DNA of 64,000 nucleotides from contig JAKSXM010000137.1 of NCBI GenBank assembly GCA_022575985.1, positions 12,108,001 through 12,172,000 of the forward strand, given 5' to 3'. Below the pieces are notes generated by a model, which searched no databases, was not told where the DNA came from, and saw nothing but the letters and a program-made list of their open reading frames with translations. Within the stretch, counting starts at the first letter, position 1, and each line of letters begins with the position of its first letter. A program made the translations under genes and the position numbers. Of the stretch, positions 32,980 through 45,839 are shown piece after piece. This DNA is from Anagrus nilaparvatae. Taxonomy: Eukaryota > Arthropoda > Insecta > Hymenoptera > Mymaridae.

Positions 32980-34757
32980 TCATTCAGTTGTGGTTTTTAC
33001 GTCATAATTTTTTTTTTCAAGTTTTAATTTTTTTGTTACATCTTTTTCAGATATGTTAGGTTGGATTTCTAAATTTTTGTCAATTTTATATTTTGCATTA
33101 TTTTTTTGTTGTATATTATCATCTTTTAATAATTTAAAATTTTGACTTTTTTCATTTTTTATATCTTTTGGAGTTGCTGTACTTAAAACTTGTTTTAAAT
33201 CTCTTCTATTTTTATTTGTGTCAACTTCAAGTGTTGATTTTTTACATAATCTTCTTTCTTGACTAGGCTGTAGTTGTTCAGAATTTTGATTTCCAATTAA
33301 ATTATTAGCATTATTTCCATAGAAATTATAATCATAATAATATGGCATACCAAAACCAGATCCAAATAGGTAATTTGATGATTGCATTGGGTATGCATAA
33401 CTTCCTGGAACTGAACTAGGCACAAATGGATTATAAAATGGCATCGAGGAAATTATTGGAGTTGCTTGAGGTAGAAATGGACTACCATAATACATTGGGG
33501 AGGCTGAGCCAATAATTGGAGCAGGTATAGAAACAGGTTTAGTAAATCCAATATTTGACATACTTTGACTATTTATTGGATTAATCTGTAAAAATCGTAA
33601 ACCCATTATTTAATATTTATTTTGCATTTTTTAACACATTATGTCATTCATAATCATAGTAAAATAGAGTTAAATTACCGTATTCTGCCTTGCGTTGTCT
33701 GGTTGTACTGCAGTATTTATTCGGGCTAAAAGATTATTAAGTAGGGTAACTGGAGCAGTTAATATATTTTGAAACTCTGCAGTAGGTATATTGATTAGAG
33801 GTTGATTTAAAGACAGTGGAGGTAACAAATTTGGTAAGCATGGAGCTTGTGAATCAGATTTAGTATTTCCTTCATCTGATGTTCTGAGTTTTATTTCATC
33901 TTGAGTTATAATTGGATTAATATCACCCACAACTGGATCACATTCATTTTTTACTTCTGGTACAGTTATTTTTGGCGCACAATCAGCTGGAGTTTCATAA
34001 GTTTCTTTAGGCTGTACAATAATATTTGGCGAACCAACACATTCTGAATTAGGTAATGGTGGTGGTACTGGTATTATAGCCTTAGGTGCTCCTAAACAAT
34101 TTGCACCCTTAAAAATTGATCCTGTCATGGGACCACCAGATAAAAAGTATTTTGCTATTTGGTCTAGACTATCTGAAATTTAAATTAATTTTAAAATTTG
34201 AATAGGTTTAAAATAAATAGTTGAAAATTAATATTACAGTTTTAACAGTATAAAAACACATTAAAATTAAAATTTTTCTTACTTTTTCCATAATTTCTTT
34301 TTGATCCTAATAAACATCTTGTTGATCTCCTTTCATTATCTGAATCACAAGATAATAAATCTAGTCCAGATTCATCAGCTTCTCTTTTTATTCTATCCAC
34401 TTCATCTGATTCTATAAAAATAAAAATTTATTTTTTATGTTTCATTTCTTATTTTATTCTCGATTTTATTGCTACAATTTTTATATTGCATTTATTATTT
34501 ACCTGGTTTATTATTATCATTTAAAAATTCACATTCACAATTTCCATTTTCAAGTTTTGCAATACCATTCCAACTGGCACATAATTTTTGACAAGTGTGA
34601 ATATCATCATCAGTTATAGGACTAGTTTTTGCTAAAATTTTTTTTATTAAATCAACAAATAAAATAGAAAATACAAAATTTAATTTTTTAGCAAACGAAA
34701 CTTACCACTGTGAAAAATAACAGTAAAAAATAACGTACAATAAAATATAAAAAACAT
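32980..34757 (-). CDS. Unrecognised secreted protein (5 exons, 469 aa)
   Basis: I do not recognise the family. The exons, 5' to 3', are 34706-34757, 34503-34631, 34283-34411, 33679-34172 and 32980-33585, all GT-AG with matching phases, 1410 nt. Exon 1 is a 17-residue signal peptide (MFFIFYCTLFFTVIFHS). Residues about 18-60 form a small cysteine module (C-x3-C, then C-x-C). Exon 3 is acidic and basic with possible dibasic cleavage sites (IKREADES, GSKRNYGK). Exon 4 is proline-rich with scattered cysteines (VPPPLPNSECVGSP). Exon 5 begins with a glycine/proline/tyrosine-rich low-complexity part (GFGMPYYYDYNFYGNN) and ends in a highly charged lysine/asparagine tail. A TATA-like string on the minus strand lies near 34777-34784. 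Such architecture fits a cuticle, salivary, silk or venom-type secreted protein, but this is only inference. Confidence 0.8.
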
Positions 34758-34799
34758 TTTTTTTTAAATTAAAATCCACACCTTTATTATAAGTAAACT

Positions 34800-37050
34800 A
34801 AATTTAAAATGCAGAAATAACAATTCTGTTAGTTATATTTATAATTTTAGTGTATAAAATGTTTATTAAATTGTTTTGACATCAATTTCTTATTTATATT
34901 ATAAAAAATATATACATTTGTTACGAAATTTAAGTAATGAAAAAATTTTTTTTTTTTATTATTAAATTTATTTTTGCAGACTTTGCAATGTAAATTATAT
35001 TTAAAATAAAATTTTAATATTTTGCCCTGCAATGCGTTTATTGTTAAATTTTCTAAGGAAAATGTAAATTAAAAGAAATTTGTTTCATTATAAAAATTAG
35101 TAATAATTTATGTATTATAAAAATAATTAAATTATTTAATCAAGGAAATATATAATTGGAGTAAACATATAATTTTATATTTTAAGTTTAAAAAATTTAT
35201 ATTATTATTTTTTGAAATTTAATTTTAGAACAATACTTTGGGTGGACAATTTCCATTTCTAGATTTTTTATTTTTAAAAATAATTATTTTCATCCACTTT
35301 TCGAATGATATATTTGATGTTTTGATTTCGTGTAAAGTTTAATGTTTAAAATATTATGTAATAAAATTTAAATTATCGAAACTATTTTGTTCCCTTTGAT
35401 TATGAAATTTGCTAAAAAAGCCCTAAAATTTATAAACAAATAGGTATAACTCATTTCGGAAAAGGTTTGGCGAAAAATTTCCCACGATACCTCCCCCTGG
35501 TATTGAATAATCTTCAATATGAGCCAATCAGAATTTTGGTCCAAGTTACCCAGATTTGGAATCTTTGGATTTTATGAGCCAAAAATTACAAAAATTTAAC
35601 AGGACTTATTTGTTCAAACAAATAAACATTTTCAATTTTTTTTTATATTCTTGTAGCAAATATTGAAAAGTATTGATTCTTTCATTAAAAAATTATTATA
35701 AATAAATAAATATGATTGAAATATTTCAGTTACAAATATGCTTCGCAAAAAACACCCAGTGGTTGATAGAACGTCCTTATATTAAATTTAATATTAAATT
35801 TTGAAAAGGAAAATGTCTCAAATTCACTAAAATTTGTCTATAGGAAAATTTGGAAAGTCAGGGAATTTTTTTTGTAAAATTTTGTCGAAACACTAAAAAA
35901 GTACTGGAAAATTTTAAAAAATAGTCTGGAAAGTCAGGGAATTTTAAAATTTCAGTTCCGTGGCCACCCTGTTGATGTGCATATCTTATTTTGATGTCCT
36001 GATTTTAGAATAAGTTTCAAATATTTGCTTTTATAATCATTATTTTAGTATTCTAAAAACAATAGACAGTAATACGAGAAAATAAATTTATTACCTTTTA
36101 ATTAAAAACGAAATATTTTTAAAGGTTTCATCAATAAATTTTCGCAAAAAACTCTAAAAATTTATTTTTGTAAGTGTAAGAATCCAAAAATATACGAGTT
36201 ATTTAGCTATTTTTTTAACACTTAACTAAGGATTGTGGGTGAAAATTTAGTATTCAAAATTATCATAGCCCCAAAAATTTCAGAGCCTTTTAAGAATAGA
36301 TACTGTAAGTATAACAAAATTTTGGCTGAGAAATTTTAAGGAGTATATTTCAAACGATTATAAAAAACATACCAGAAAAAATAAAAAAAAATTGCATTAT
36401 GCGGGTAATGATTTGGGTAATTACAGTTACGAGTACTAACAGCTGGTGAAACAAACTAAAAATTGATAAGCTCTGCAATTAAAAATTGTATGCCCTTAAC
36501 TAATTATTGAGAAAAATTAGAACTAAGTACTAAAAATAATTCCTGTAAATCAAGCTGTAAATCTACAATAAATAGTTGATTTGCGAAAAAATTAGTATCT
36601 TTGGAAAAAATAGTAATTTCACTATAATTTTAGTAAATTTACAAAAAAAAAACGGACATTTTGAATGATTTTTTTTTTAATTCGCCAAAATAAATGTCAA
36701 TTCATTAAAAAAAGCTGTGGAATCATAATTTTTTCGCGAATTTAAGAAGATAATTGAGAATTTTTGATTTTGTCGTAAAATTATTAAAATTAAACAAATT
36801 GCGATTTTTATCGAATATTTGCAATTTTTTTTGAAAATTTAACAATTTTCATGAATGTTTAAAGTATAAGATGAATCGCAAAGTTTTTCGTAAAAAGAAA
36901 AGTTTTTTCTAGATTAATTTTTCTTTGTGAACCAAAATTTATAAATAACTTTTTCTTTATAATAACTTTCAGAAAAACAACAACAAAAACGCTGCCAAGC
37001 AATTGGCACTATGGTTCCTCATTAACAATAACAAAATGTTCTTAATGGTC
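34800..37050. other. Intergenic, AT-rich; weak repeat traces only
   Basis: No exon-like segment is seen. At 35420-35640 phrases (aaaatttataaacaaat, gtacctccccctggtattg-like, ttttggtccaagttaccca) resemble 2840-3080 (gcgtacctccctctaaaattg, ttttgatccaagttgcct), so an old dispersed repeat is shared. 36590-36900 contains phrases like those inside MITE family M1 (tttttcgcgaatttaag, gatttttatcgaatatttgc) without clear ends. Confidence 0.4.
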
Positions 37051-37054
37051 TATT

Positions 37055-37660
37055 TTACCTAGTAAAAACGATAATTCTAGATATTAATACATTTATAGAA
37101 AAAAATTATAGTCCCAAAAAAAAGAATATTGCTATTTTTTTATTTTTTTTATGTAAAAAATTTTAAAGAAATTAAGTATCAATCGGAGATATTGAGTAAA
37201 AACCACACTTTCAGATATTAGTACTTTCATAGGGAAAAATTAGGTACTACGTCCAAAAAGAAAAAAAATATTGATGCTGTTTTTTTGGTTATTTATGCAA
37301 AAAATGTTGAGAAAAAAATTTTCAAAAAATTAAGTATCCTATTAGATTTCAGTATCCGAGATATCGAGTAAAAACCATTATTTCAAATATAAGTATACTT
37401 TAATAGAAATGAATGAGGTATTACATCCAAATTAAAAAAAGTAGTTTAAGAGTTTTGGACAAAAAAATTATTGAAAAAATAATTAGGTCTTAGGTTGTGA
37501 AATATCGCCGGTTACAAACGTACATACATACACACATACATACATAAACACACACACATTTTAAAAACCAGTTTTTTAGCTTCCTGAGGTCTCAAAACGA
37601 GCCTATCAAAAAACAAAATTTTCATCTATCATAATGGTTCCTCGTAAAAACTTTAGAATC
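37055..37660 (+). repeat. Dispersed repeat family R4 with (CATA)/(CA) core
   Basis: Two tandem body units (aacgataattctagatatta; tttcagatattagtactttc) are followed by gtgaaatatcgccggttaca, a cataca/caca tract, then aaaaccagttttttagcttc and tgaggtctcaaaacgagc. The order is the same as at 30890-31290 and 58060-59230. Confidence 0.75.
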
Positions 37661-38561
37661 AATATATTTTACAATAAATTTTTAGGATATACTTCAGATA
37701 AATCTGAATTCTTTTAGTTACTTCAAAAGAATCACTCTTGCATAAATTAAAATTTTGCAAAAAATAACATCAAAATTACTAACTGTTATTTTCAGTTCTA
37801 AAAAAGCAGGTTTTAAAAAAGAAAAGTAGCCCCATAAACTTGATACCCAAACCTAAAAAGATTAGGTATTCAAATGCTGGAGAGCTAAAAATTTGAGGAA
37901 ATTTAAATTTTGTGCTGCATAATATTATATAAAAAAGAAATCCAAAAATAACTCAAATTTGAAAAATTGTTCTGCCAATTGTATGTTTTTTTTTTCAACT
38001 CGAATGAGTCTTCCAAATTTAAGTCATTTTAAAGTAAAAAATTCGCTGGTTTTTAATCGTAACTTAAAAAAAAGAGTTTTGTGTAATTTTTGCATTATAG
38101 TTACATTAGAAAAATTAAAAATTTATGTCAATTTCAAAATCATAATTTTAATTAGCATAAAATCTATTATTATAAATGGGGATAAAAAATTTAATTTAGA
38201 ATTTTGAAATTATTAGTTAATTAAGCAATTATAATCTATATAATAATTATATTAATGTGAATGATTTTTGACTTTTAAATAACTTGATTTTATTTTTTAA
38301 ATTAAAAATTTACATATTCAAGAGAATAAATTTAAAAAAAAAATTGTATTTGCTGCTAATTTACTATTCCTTTAAGTTAAAAAAATTTTTTATAATTTTG
38401 TACAATTTTTAATAATTGAATTTTGCAAATTTTTTTGACGTATCGAATCATTACTATTTATTTGAATGTAGCATTTATAAATTTCTGATTTTGCTGTATA
38501 ATTTGTATAATAATTAATGAGTAACTAATATTTCATAAAAACCAAATCATTTGCAAAAAAA

Positions 38562-38795
38562 TTATAATTTGTATAGGTACTTCATATAACACAAAAGTAC
38601 CTTATAAAGGATTGCTCGATATGAACATACGTCATAGCTGATGACGTCAAAATTACAGTTACTTATATAAAAACTTGATAGCTCTTCTAAATTCTGTTCT
38701 CCTAATCTTGCCGGGCCGTCAGCCACCGCCGTTGCTATCACGGCGTCGCGGTTATCGTCAGTTATACCACTTCCGTTTATAATTCTTTTCGTCAC
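38562..38795 (-). CDS. Candidate first exon in a GC-rich island (unknown product)
   Basis: From an ATG at 38795 on the minus strand an open frame reads MTKRIINGSGITDDNRDAVI, continues ATAVADGPARLGEQNLEELS, and becomes AT-biased near a possible donor (TATATAA|GTAACT, about 38660-38668). Codons such as GCC, GTG, GGC and CCG are used, unlike chance frames in the neighbourhood. There is no signal peptide and no known motif. I found no downstream exon to join it to, so the call rests on composition only. The same island may instead be a promoter and 5' leader for plus-strand transcription. Confidence 0.3.
   Translation of the reverse strand: MTKRIINGSGITDDNRDAVIATAVADGPARLGEQNLEELSSFYISNCNFDVISYDVCSYRAILYKVLLCYMKYLYKL
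38642..38649. promoter_or_regulatory. Perfect CRE/ATF-type palindrome TGACGTCA with TATA-like box nearby
   Basis: TGACGTCA is the full consensus for CREB/ATF-type bZIP factors. On the plus strand TTATATAAAA follows about 12 bases later and the GC-rich island starts some 45 bases further on. That order (CRE, TATA, GC-rich leader) looks like a core promoter reading rightwards. Confidence 0.35.
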
Positions 38796-38829
38796 GATTT
38801 CGCGATACTTTTAATTAATCTAAATAATT

Positions 38830-40960
38830 ATTGAAATATAATATTTTGCATCGATTTTTTCATATTGTAGATTGCGCTACTTGTTTATTATTAGAATTCT
38901 ACCTTATCAACCTATGTATCACGTAGCATACGTCCTCGAACTTGAAAACTTAGTTTAATGCGCAAAATACAGTTGTATTTTTTACAGTGATGGATAAATT
39001 TTTAGGGCTGGGTGGCAAAAAATTTAATTTAACACAAATATTTAATTTTTTTATGCTAAAATTTATAATAAAATTAATTAAGTTTATATGCTAATAAAGT
39101 TGTTAAAAAAACTTTAGATTTTTATAAAAAATTTACAATTAAAAATTAAAATATAATTATTACTATATATTCAAAAATTAAAAAAATATATTAACTTTGA
39201 TATTTTGTTTGAATTTTATCCCCAAATTAATTAAATTTAAAAAAAATATCGGTGCAATTAAAAATTATTATTTATTAATAACGTTATTAATTCACACTTT
39301 ATTGAAACTTGAAACCGGTATTAATATATACATAAATTAGCCAGGCAAACTTAATTAATAAATATGATAAAAAAAATTAAAATTTTGCATAAATTTAAAA
39401 AAATAAAAAAAATTAAAAAAAATTTTTAAAGTCATTTTTAAGGGGGTAAAATGAAAAATAAATTCATCCCTGGTTTGAACTTGAAGAGTTATTTTATCGT
39501 TCTGTTCTCCTGTTTTCTGGAGTCTCTGAGAGAGCCTACCCCAACGACATCAGTGAAAATCAGGGCCCAAGTCCACCACGTTTTATAATGGGCTCAAAAA
39601 TATATTTACTCTCCTCTCGTCTCAAATATTATCCATAGATAAAATTAAATTAATTCTTAAAATTACATAAGATTTTTCACAAATAATAAATATACCTCCT
39701 TTTACCATTCAATGCTATGTTTATACGTATTTTCACATTATTATTATTGTCATTATTATTATTATTACTATTATTATTATTATTATTATACCCATGACTT
39801 TCGATTTTAAATTACATCTGTATATGCCTAACATGCATGTATTGTGTGTATCTATATAGTGAGTGAAATGAAATAAAATTGCGGGTACAATTTTATTTTT
39901 TTTTAACAAAGTTTGCAAATTATTAAAATAATAATTAATAAATAATAAATGATAGAATAAAAAAAAATAATTAATTTTATTTTTTTATCATATCTTACAT
40001 AAAAATTTAAATAATATTATCTCTGATGCTATATAAATGAATTTCTGCAAGTTCCTAGCTGAAATTAATTATGGAAGGAGGACGGCGGCCAAAAAATTAA
40101 GAAAAATAAATTTTTATGCATTTTTGTTAATTAATTTTAGTTTTTTTTGCAATAAACATGAAGTATTTAGTATCATTTTCAATTTTATCGAATGCTCGTA
40201 AAAAACTTTGCCAATTTTTAATTAAACGCCATCTGTAGGTGAAAATTTAAGATTCATGCGACTCTTAAGAAAATTCTACTTTTCAACTGCTGGTTTTAAA
40301 AAGAAAATAATTTTTTTTTAAATTTTAGCTTTGCTTGATAAAGTATGAAATGTAAATTGTTTATTAAAAATCGTTAAAAAACTGCAATATTAATTTTTAG
40401 TTAAATATTCGTAAAAATTGTCAATCAAAATAAGTTCAAGTTTTAATAATTATTCTTTTTAGAATAACCTTTTTAATTCAAATAATCAAAAGCTTGAAAA
40501 ATTATACTCTAGTTTTGTCCAAAGAAAAGTTAATTTTTTTTTAAAAATAAATTAATTTATATAACTTTATTGTTCAAAAAGTAAAGTTTGCAAACTAAAC
40601 CTAAAATAATTAGAAAGCTTCTTTTTTTATTCGCTTGAGCTTACACGAAGCTTAAATTTACTTAACTTTTAGTACACATGCATCCAAATTACTATAATCT
40701 ACTTAAATTAAATTTTATTTTTATTAGGTTAGTTACTTTATTAGATTATAACAAAGTTTGTTCTTACATTATTGATTTATTTTCATTTTGTAAAATATTT
40801 TAACTCCATGATTTTTATAATCGTATATTGTTTTTAATTTAATTTAATTTTTTTTTTAATTTTGTTTCATCAAATTTTAGAAATTTTTTAAAAATTGTCA
40901 ACTAGTTTTTAACTTTCAAATTTTCAAATTAAAAAATTTTTTGAGAACTTTTGGTTCCTA
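38830..40960. other. Intergenic, very AT-rich; no gene recognised
   Basis: Contains an (ATT)n/(ATC) tract at 39736-39790 and a short less-biased block at 39500-39590 (ggagtctctgagagagccta, caacgacatcagtg). No exon, RNA gene or transposon end is evident. Confidence 0.4.
39736..39790. repeat. (ATT)n microsatellite, interrupted
   Basis: Runs of ATT/TTA broken by GTC and ACT. Confidence 0.8.
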
Positions 40961-40966
40961 AAAAAT

Positions 40967-41276
40967 CCAGAACCTACTCATTTCGATATTGCACATGTAT
41001 TTTCTTACAAATTTTCTAACACGAAAAAAAATATTACACATTAAATAATTAAATTAATTACCAAAATAAAACTTGAGCAAGGAAAATTAATAATTAAATA
41101 TTTTATATATTTGTATAATTTTTATATTGTTTTAAAATATATAAAATATTTAATTATTAATTTTCCTAAACTCGTGTAAGTTTTATTTTGGTATTAAGTT
41201 TAATGTGTAATATTTTTTCGTGTTAGAAAATTCGTAAGAAAATAGATGTGCAAGATCAAAATGTGTAGGTTTTGGG
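40967..41276. mobile_element. Palindromic foldback MITE, about 310 bp
   Basis: The arms are inverse copies: ccagaacctactcatttcga, tgcacat, ttcttac.aattttctaaca, cgaaaaaa.atattacacatt, aaaataaaactt and gaaaattaataattaaatat on the left match their inverses on the right. They meet in an AT-rich centre near 41120. No coding capacity. Confidence 0.75.
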
Positions 41277-42104
41277 TAGACCCTAAAAAAAGGTACCCCT
41301 AGAAATTGAAAAAGCGATTTAATTAAGGAATACTAACTAATTTTAAAAAATACTGTTTTTATATTTTCTTGTTGGACGCAATACCTTATGTTTTCCATGG
41401 GAGTTCTAGTTTTTGGAAATTCGTTATTTGGATCTGATACGTAAATGAAATTTTTTTGCGTTAAGAATAAGTAAAACATAATTAATATTTTTCTTTTTAT
41501 ACTAGATGCCTAATTTTTTTTCTGTGGCAGTTCTAGTTTTAAGAATTACGTAATTACTCGATTTTATGGAGCTGATAATTAGATTTAAAAAAAATTTTGA
41601 GGATACTTTAAACTACTACCACCGGTGTAGTCAACACATTTTGAAAATTAGATATTTCAACCATATCTTTATTTATAATAATTTTTTAATTAGAATAGAT
41701 GCTTTTTAAATCTATGAATAACTTGAGAAACAATTTTGATTATTTCACCTCTTGCTAAATAGCGTGAAAAATAATAATTTTTAATAAAAAACACAAAAAA
41801 AATTTTTTTGAAATAAAATTATATAAAAAATGTGAGAACCTACTTCGATGAGATCACGCGATAAACTATATTTTGGATAAGAAAATCTCTAAGGCCATCT
41901 TCTAAAACGATTTTATAAAACAGATTTAAGTTGGTACTAAAAGGGAAGGTATTATTTTACGTCTTTACAAAAGGATTTGGGCATTTAATCAAACTAGGGG
42001 TCGCGTTAAATGTAATTTAAATTTTTTTCAAATTTATGTTTTATTTCAATAAAAAAGATAGTAACAGGTATTGAAATTATAAGCAAAAAAAATTTTTTTT
42101 TAGT

Positions 42105-42720
42105 ATATGATCATAATGTTTAAAATGGTCTGAAACGTGAATATAAAAGCTAATATATATTAAGATTTTACCTATATATATTTTGTTTATACAAAGACAG
42201 GGACTATGGAAATAAAGAAATTATCAGCTCAAAAAATTTTTTAAAATATGTATACAAAAACTGGGACCACGAAGTTAGAGAAATTATTGCTTAAAAAATT
42301 TTTTGAAAAATCAAAATGGTCTGAAACGTGAAAATAACATGGCAGCTAATTAATTTAACATTTTCCCAATATATTTTAGTTACACATAGACTTTTACATT
42401 TAAAAAGATATTTTAATAAAGTTTTACATTTACCGAAAATTTGGATTCTGCATAGATAGGGCCCCTTGCGATTTTCCACAATGTACATGCAGAGCTACTA
42501 AATTTTTGAACCAATAATCAAAGTCTCGAAGGTCCCTGTCTATAGAAACTTAAAATGTGAATAAAATCTAAAAATATATTATCATTTATTTTTTCGTTTT
42601 TATATTCATTTTAAGAATACTGAGCCATCGTTTAAAAAAACTTTTAATTCTTTATAGATAGGGACCCTAGAGATATTGAAAATATTGGTTCAAAAATTTT
42701 TTGAAGAATATTACTTAGTA
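42105..42720 (+). repeat. Diverged relatives of the 141-bp satellite
   Basis: About three to four degenerate units. The phrases ggtctgaaacgtgaatataa, aagctaatatatat, gattttacctatatatattt, acagggactatgga and gaaattat.agctcaaaaaa follow the same order as in the satellite unit at 18390-21256, with many changes. The units are not in a regular array. Confidence 0.65.
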
Positions 42721-43639
42721 TTTATAAAATGTTCAAAATTCTTCAATGCAGAAAGGAATAGAATCATTCACAAATCCTGGAAGTTTGGGTCTAATAAAGT
42801 ACAGAATAATTCAAATAAATTTGTTTAAACAATGATTATTTGTTCGATTATTTGTTTCAGCTTGGCTCACGTTGAAGGGCATTCATTTTTAGGGGAAGGG
42901 ACTGCGGGAAATTTTTTGCTAAACCTTACTGTTATAAACGTATCTTACAAAAGTTAGATTTGCTATTCTATAGGCTCAGGATGCATATAAGATTCAACTG
43001 GTGCTATTAGGCGTTTTTTTTTCAACACAAGAAAAGTTATGCCCAGTTTGGTCAATATGCGATAAAAGCGCAATACTTGTTAAAAAATTATTAAAATTTA
43101 TTTTTAGAATACATAACAGTGAATGAAAGTATATTTTGGAACGGTTTGGACAGTATTAAAAGCTAATCTCATAAAAAATATTTTGAATTAAAAACGCTTC
43201 TTTTGGTAATATTTTTTAAAAATTAGCTTGAACATTATTTTCAGATCACAGAGCAGCGTATGAAAGTAATAAATTATGGCCATATTATGGTAAAAATTTT
43301 ACTTAGGGCATATTAAGAACTAAATTTTCAATCGATATGACTTTCAGTTATCCAGAACTTCTACAACTAGCAGTAAATTAAAAAACTATATAAGAAATCT
43401 TAAGCGTATAAATATTTTTTAATTAAAAAACTAATTTACTGGTTATTAAATTCATGGATAGAAAAAAATAGCAATATTATTTTTTTCTAAATTCTTTAAA
43501 TATTTATTAAAACATTTAATTCGATTAGTAAATGCTAAGTTATATATTATTCAATTACAAAAGATGGAAATAGAAAAGGCGGAGGTAGACAGAATGTTAA
43601 AGAGAAAAGTAAAATGATAAAGAGAAAACTAAGAGATAA

Positions 43640-45200
43640 TAAATGGATAATGTATAAATATTAGTATAAAACTGTGTATCTATGTGTGTATGTGTGTGTG
43701 AATATAACCGGATAGTGAAAACGCGCAAGTTGGATGATGGCTGTTAGTTTTCCAAATCAATAAGCTGATTATTAGCCGCGTGAACCGGAGATTACGTTGC
43801 CACTTATTGAGGATTGACATACAAAACGGAACATTACAGAAAAAAAGAGAAAGAGATAAATGAAAATATATATCAATGATTTTAGATATATTATTTTTCT
43901 ATATAGACTTGTCGATTTTCATAAAGTTTAAAAAAGGAAATCCGTTCTAATATAACTTATTTCATCTTTATAATATGAGGTTGCTTTTATGTTATATTAA
44001 AATCAAAATTTAATGTTTATTGTTTTAGAAATATTTTTAGACGTGTCTTAAAACTGTTTTGACATTTACAAAAAAAAAAAGAAAGAAAATCAAGCAATTA
44101 AATTATCTTGTAAAAAATTATTTTAGTGAAAATTTTGATAACTAATTTAAATTTATAAAAATTGTTAAATAAAATGGATTCATCATAAACATAAAGTTTA
44201 CATAAATGATAAATTAAAAAAAATCTCATAGGTTTAGTTAAAAAAATAATCTTATTTAAGCTTATAATAATAGAGAAAATTAGCAAAGAGTAAAGTGAAA
44301 ATGGGCCAACGAGTTGGCAATAATCCAAAAAACTTTTCTATCTTTTCAATATACACAGAGAAAAGAATTTGTGTACTTAAATGGACCACTGAAATTTTGG
44401 CAAGGATCGATAATCTTTTTTATATGGTAGCCTTTGAAAATAGAAAAATTGCTGTTAAATAAAACAAAACGAAGAAAATGAAAAAAAAAATACAAAAAGA
44501 TATTAAAAAAATTTCAATATGCTAATTGTTTGAATAAATTAAGCTGTTTTGTAATAGTTTTCCTTTTTGTTTTAAGATGCAAATTTATTATTTTGATTTT
44601 AGATTGTTTTATTGATGAAAAAAAGAGTCGCTATATTTATCTATTTGGAAAATAAACGAAGTGGTTTTTTTATGTAGAATCAAAATTCAATTTACTGGAT
44701 TGAAAATATTTTGTAAACGCCATAGTGAAGCTAAAATATTTCTTTTAAATTCATTCTAATATAAATTAATTTGTACACTGGAACCTGGATTATCCGAATT
44801 AGATTAGACTGACATGATCCGGGTATCTAAAAATCTGGTTGATACAGAGAAATGAATAAGTATGCATATAAAATTTAAAAAATTTGTTAGGATTATTAAA
44901 AGCTTATTGATATGGGATTTAAGGCATAAAATTATATAAAAAATAAACTTGTACGCGGTTAAATAGATTAATTTTTACGAGACTTTTAGACTAATTTTTG
45001 AGAAAAAAATTAAGTATATATTATTTTTGAACTATAATATTTGTTCGGTTGATTTAGAATCAGTATAACTGAGGTTAGAAAAAGCGAGGTTTTAGTGTAT
45101 AAGATCACTTACTGGTCACGACACATTTCGATGTAATACCAATAGTTCAGCCCCGGCTTATAAGGCTAGTGTGTATAGTGGATTCAAAGAGAACATTGCA
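43640..45200. other. Intergenic; nothing recognised
   Basis: A (TG)n tract near 43680-43700 is followed by a less AT-rich block (43710-43840: acgcgcaagttggatgatgg, gccgcgtgaaccggagatta) with no open frame of note. The rest is AT-rich and featureless. A minus-strand open frame at 44098-44328 is low complexity. Confidence 0.35.
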
Positions 45201-45206
45201 ATTTAA

Positions 45207-45584
45207 GGACGTATCTCAGTAGATTGAAAGAGAGAGAGGTCTTTTCGGACCTCTTTCTTTCTCTCGCGAGTTTTGTATAAGAAATCCCAAAATGTTTTTG
45301 TTTATATTTATGTAAATAAACATCTAGGAGCTCTGAATGAATATTTCACGTAAGAGATTTTAAAGGCTTCCAAAAAAAAAAATTACAGAACAGATTTTGA
45401 TCATATTTGGTTAAAATATAATTTATTATTATAAAAACTCGTAGAAAAAATTTCAGAGCTCCTAGATGTTTATTTAAATAAATATAAGCAAAAAAATTTT
45501 AGGATTTCTTATACAAAACTCGCGAGAGAAAGAAAGACGTCCGAAAAGACCTCTCTCTCTCTTTCAATCCACTGAGATACGTCT
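45207..45584. mobile_element. MITE with TTAA target duplication (piggyBac-type site)
   Basis: TTAA flanks both ends (45203-45206 and 45585-45588). The inverted ends read GGACGTATCTCAGTAGATTG and AGACGTATCTCAGTGGATTG, followed by aaagagagagaggtcttttc. The palindrome extends about 140 bp on each side (ctctcgcgagttttgtataa, aaacatctaggagctctga). No open frame. TTAA duplication is the piggyBac hallmark, but the end sequence is not the usual CCC type. Confidence 0.75.
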
Positions 45585-45839
45585 TTAAGATTTTTAATTT
45601 GCTAATTACGAATTTCTTGAGTTGAAAACTGCTTGAATTTTCAAGCAAAGCAGCCTGGCCGTGCAGCAATTGAAGAATTGGTCATTTTTGGCCAAATATG
45701 CCCATTTAGTTGACTGAATATATAGGTAAGAGAATAAAAAATAGAAAAGAGCGATTTCCGGGGATTAAAGGTGACACTTATACAAAAAAATGAGACCAAA
45801 CGGAAGGTATTTGGTTGACTCACAATAAGTTGGGCATAA

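Noticed and set aside
39500..39600. Small structured RNA in a less AT-rich block
   Set aside because: No cloverleaf, box or conserved RNA motif could be identified by eye.
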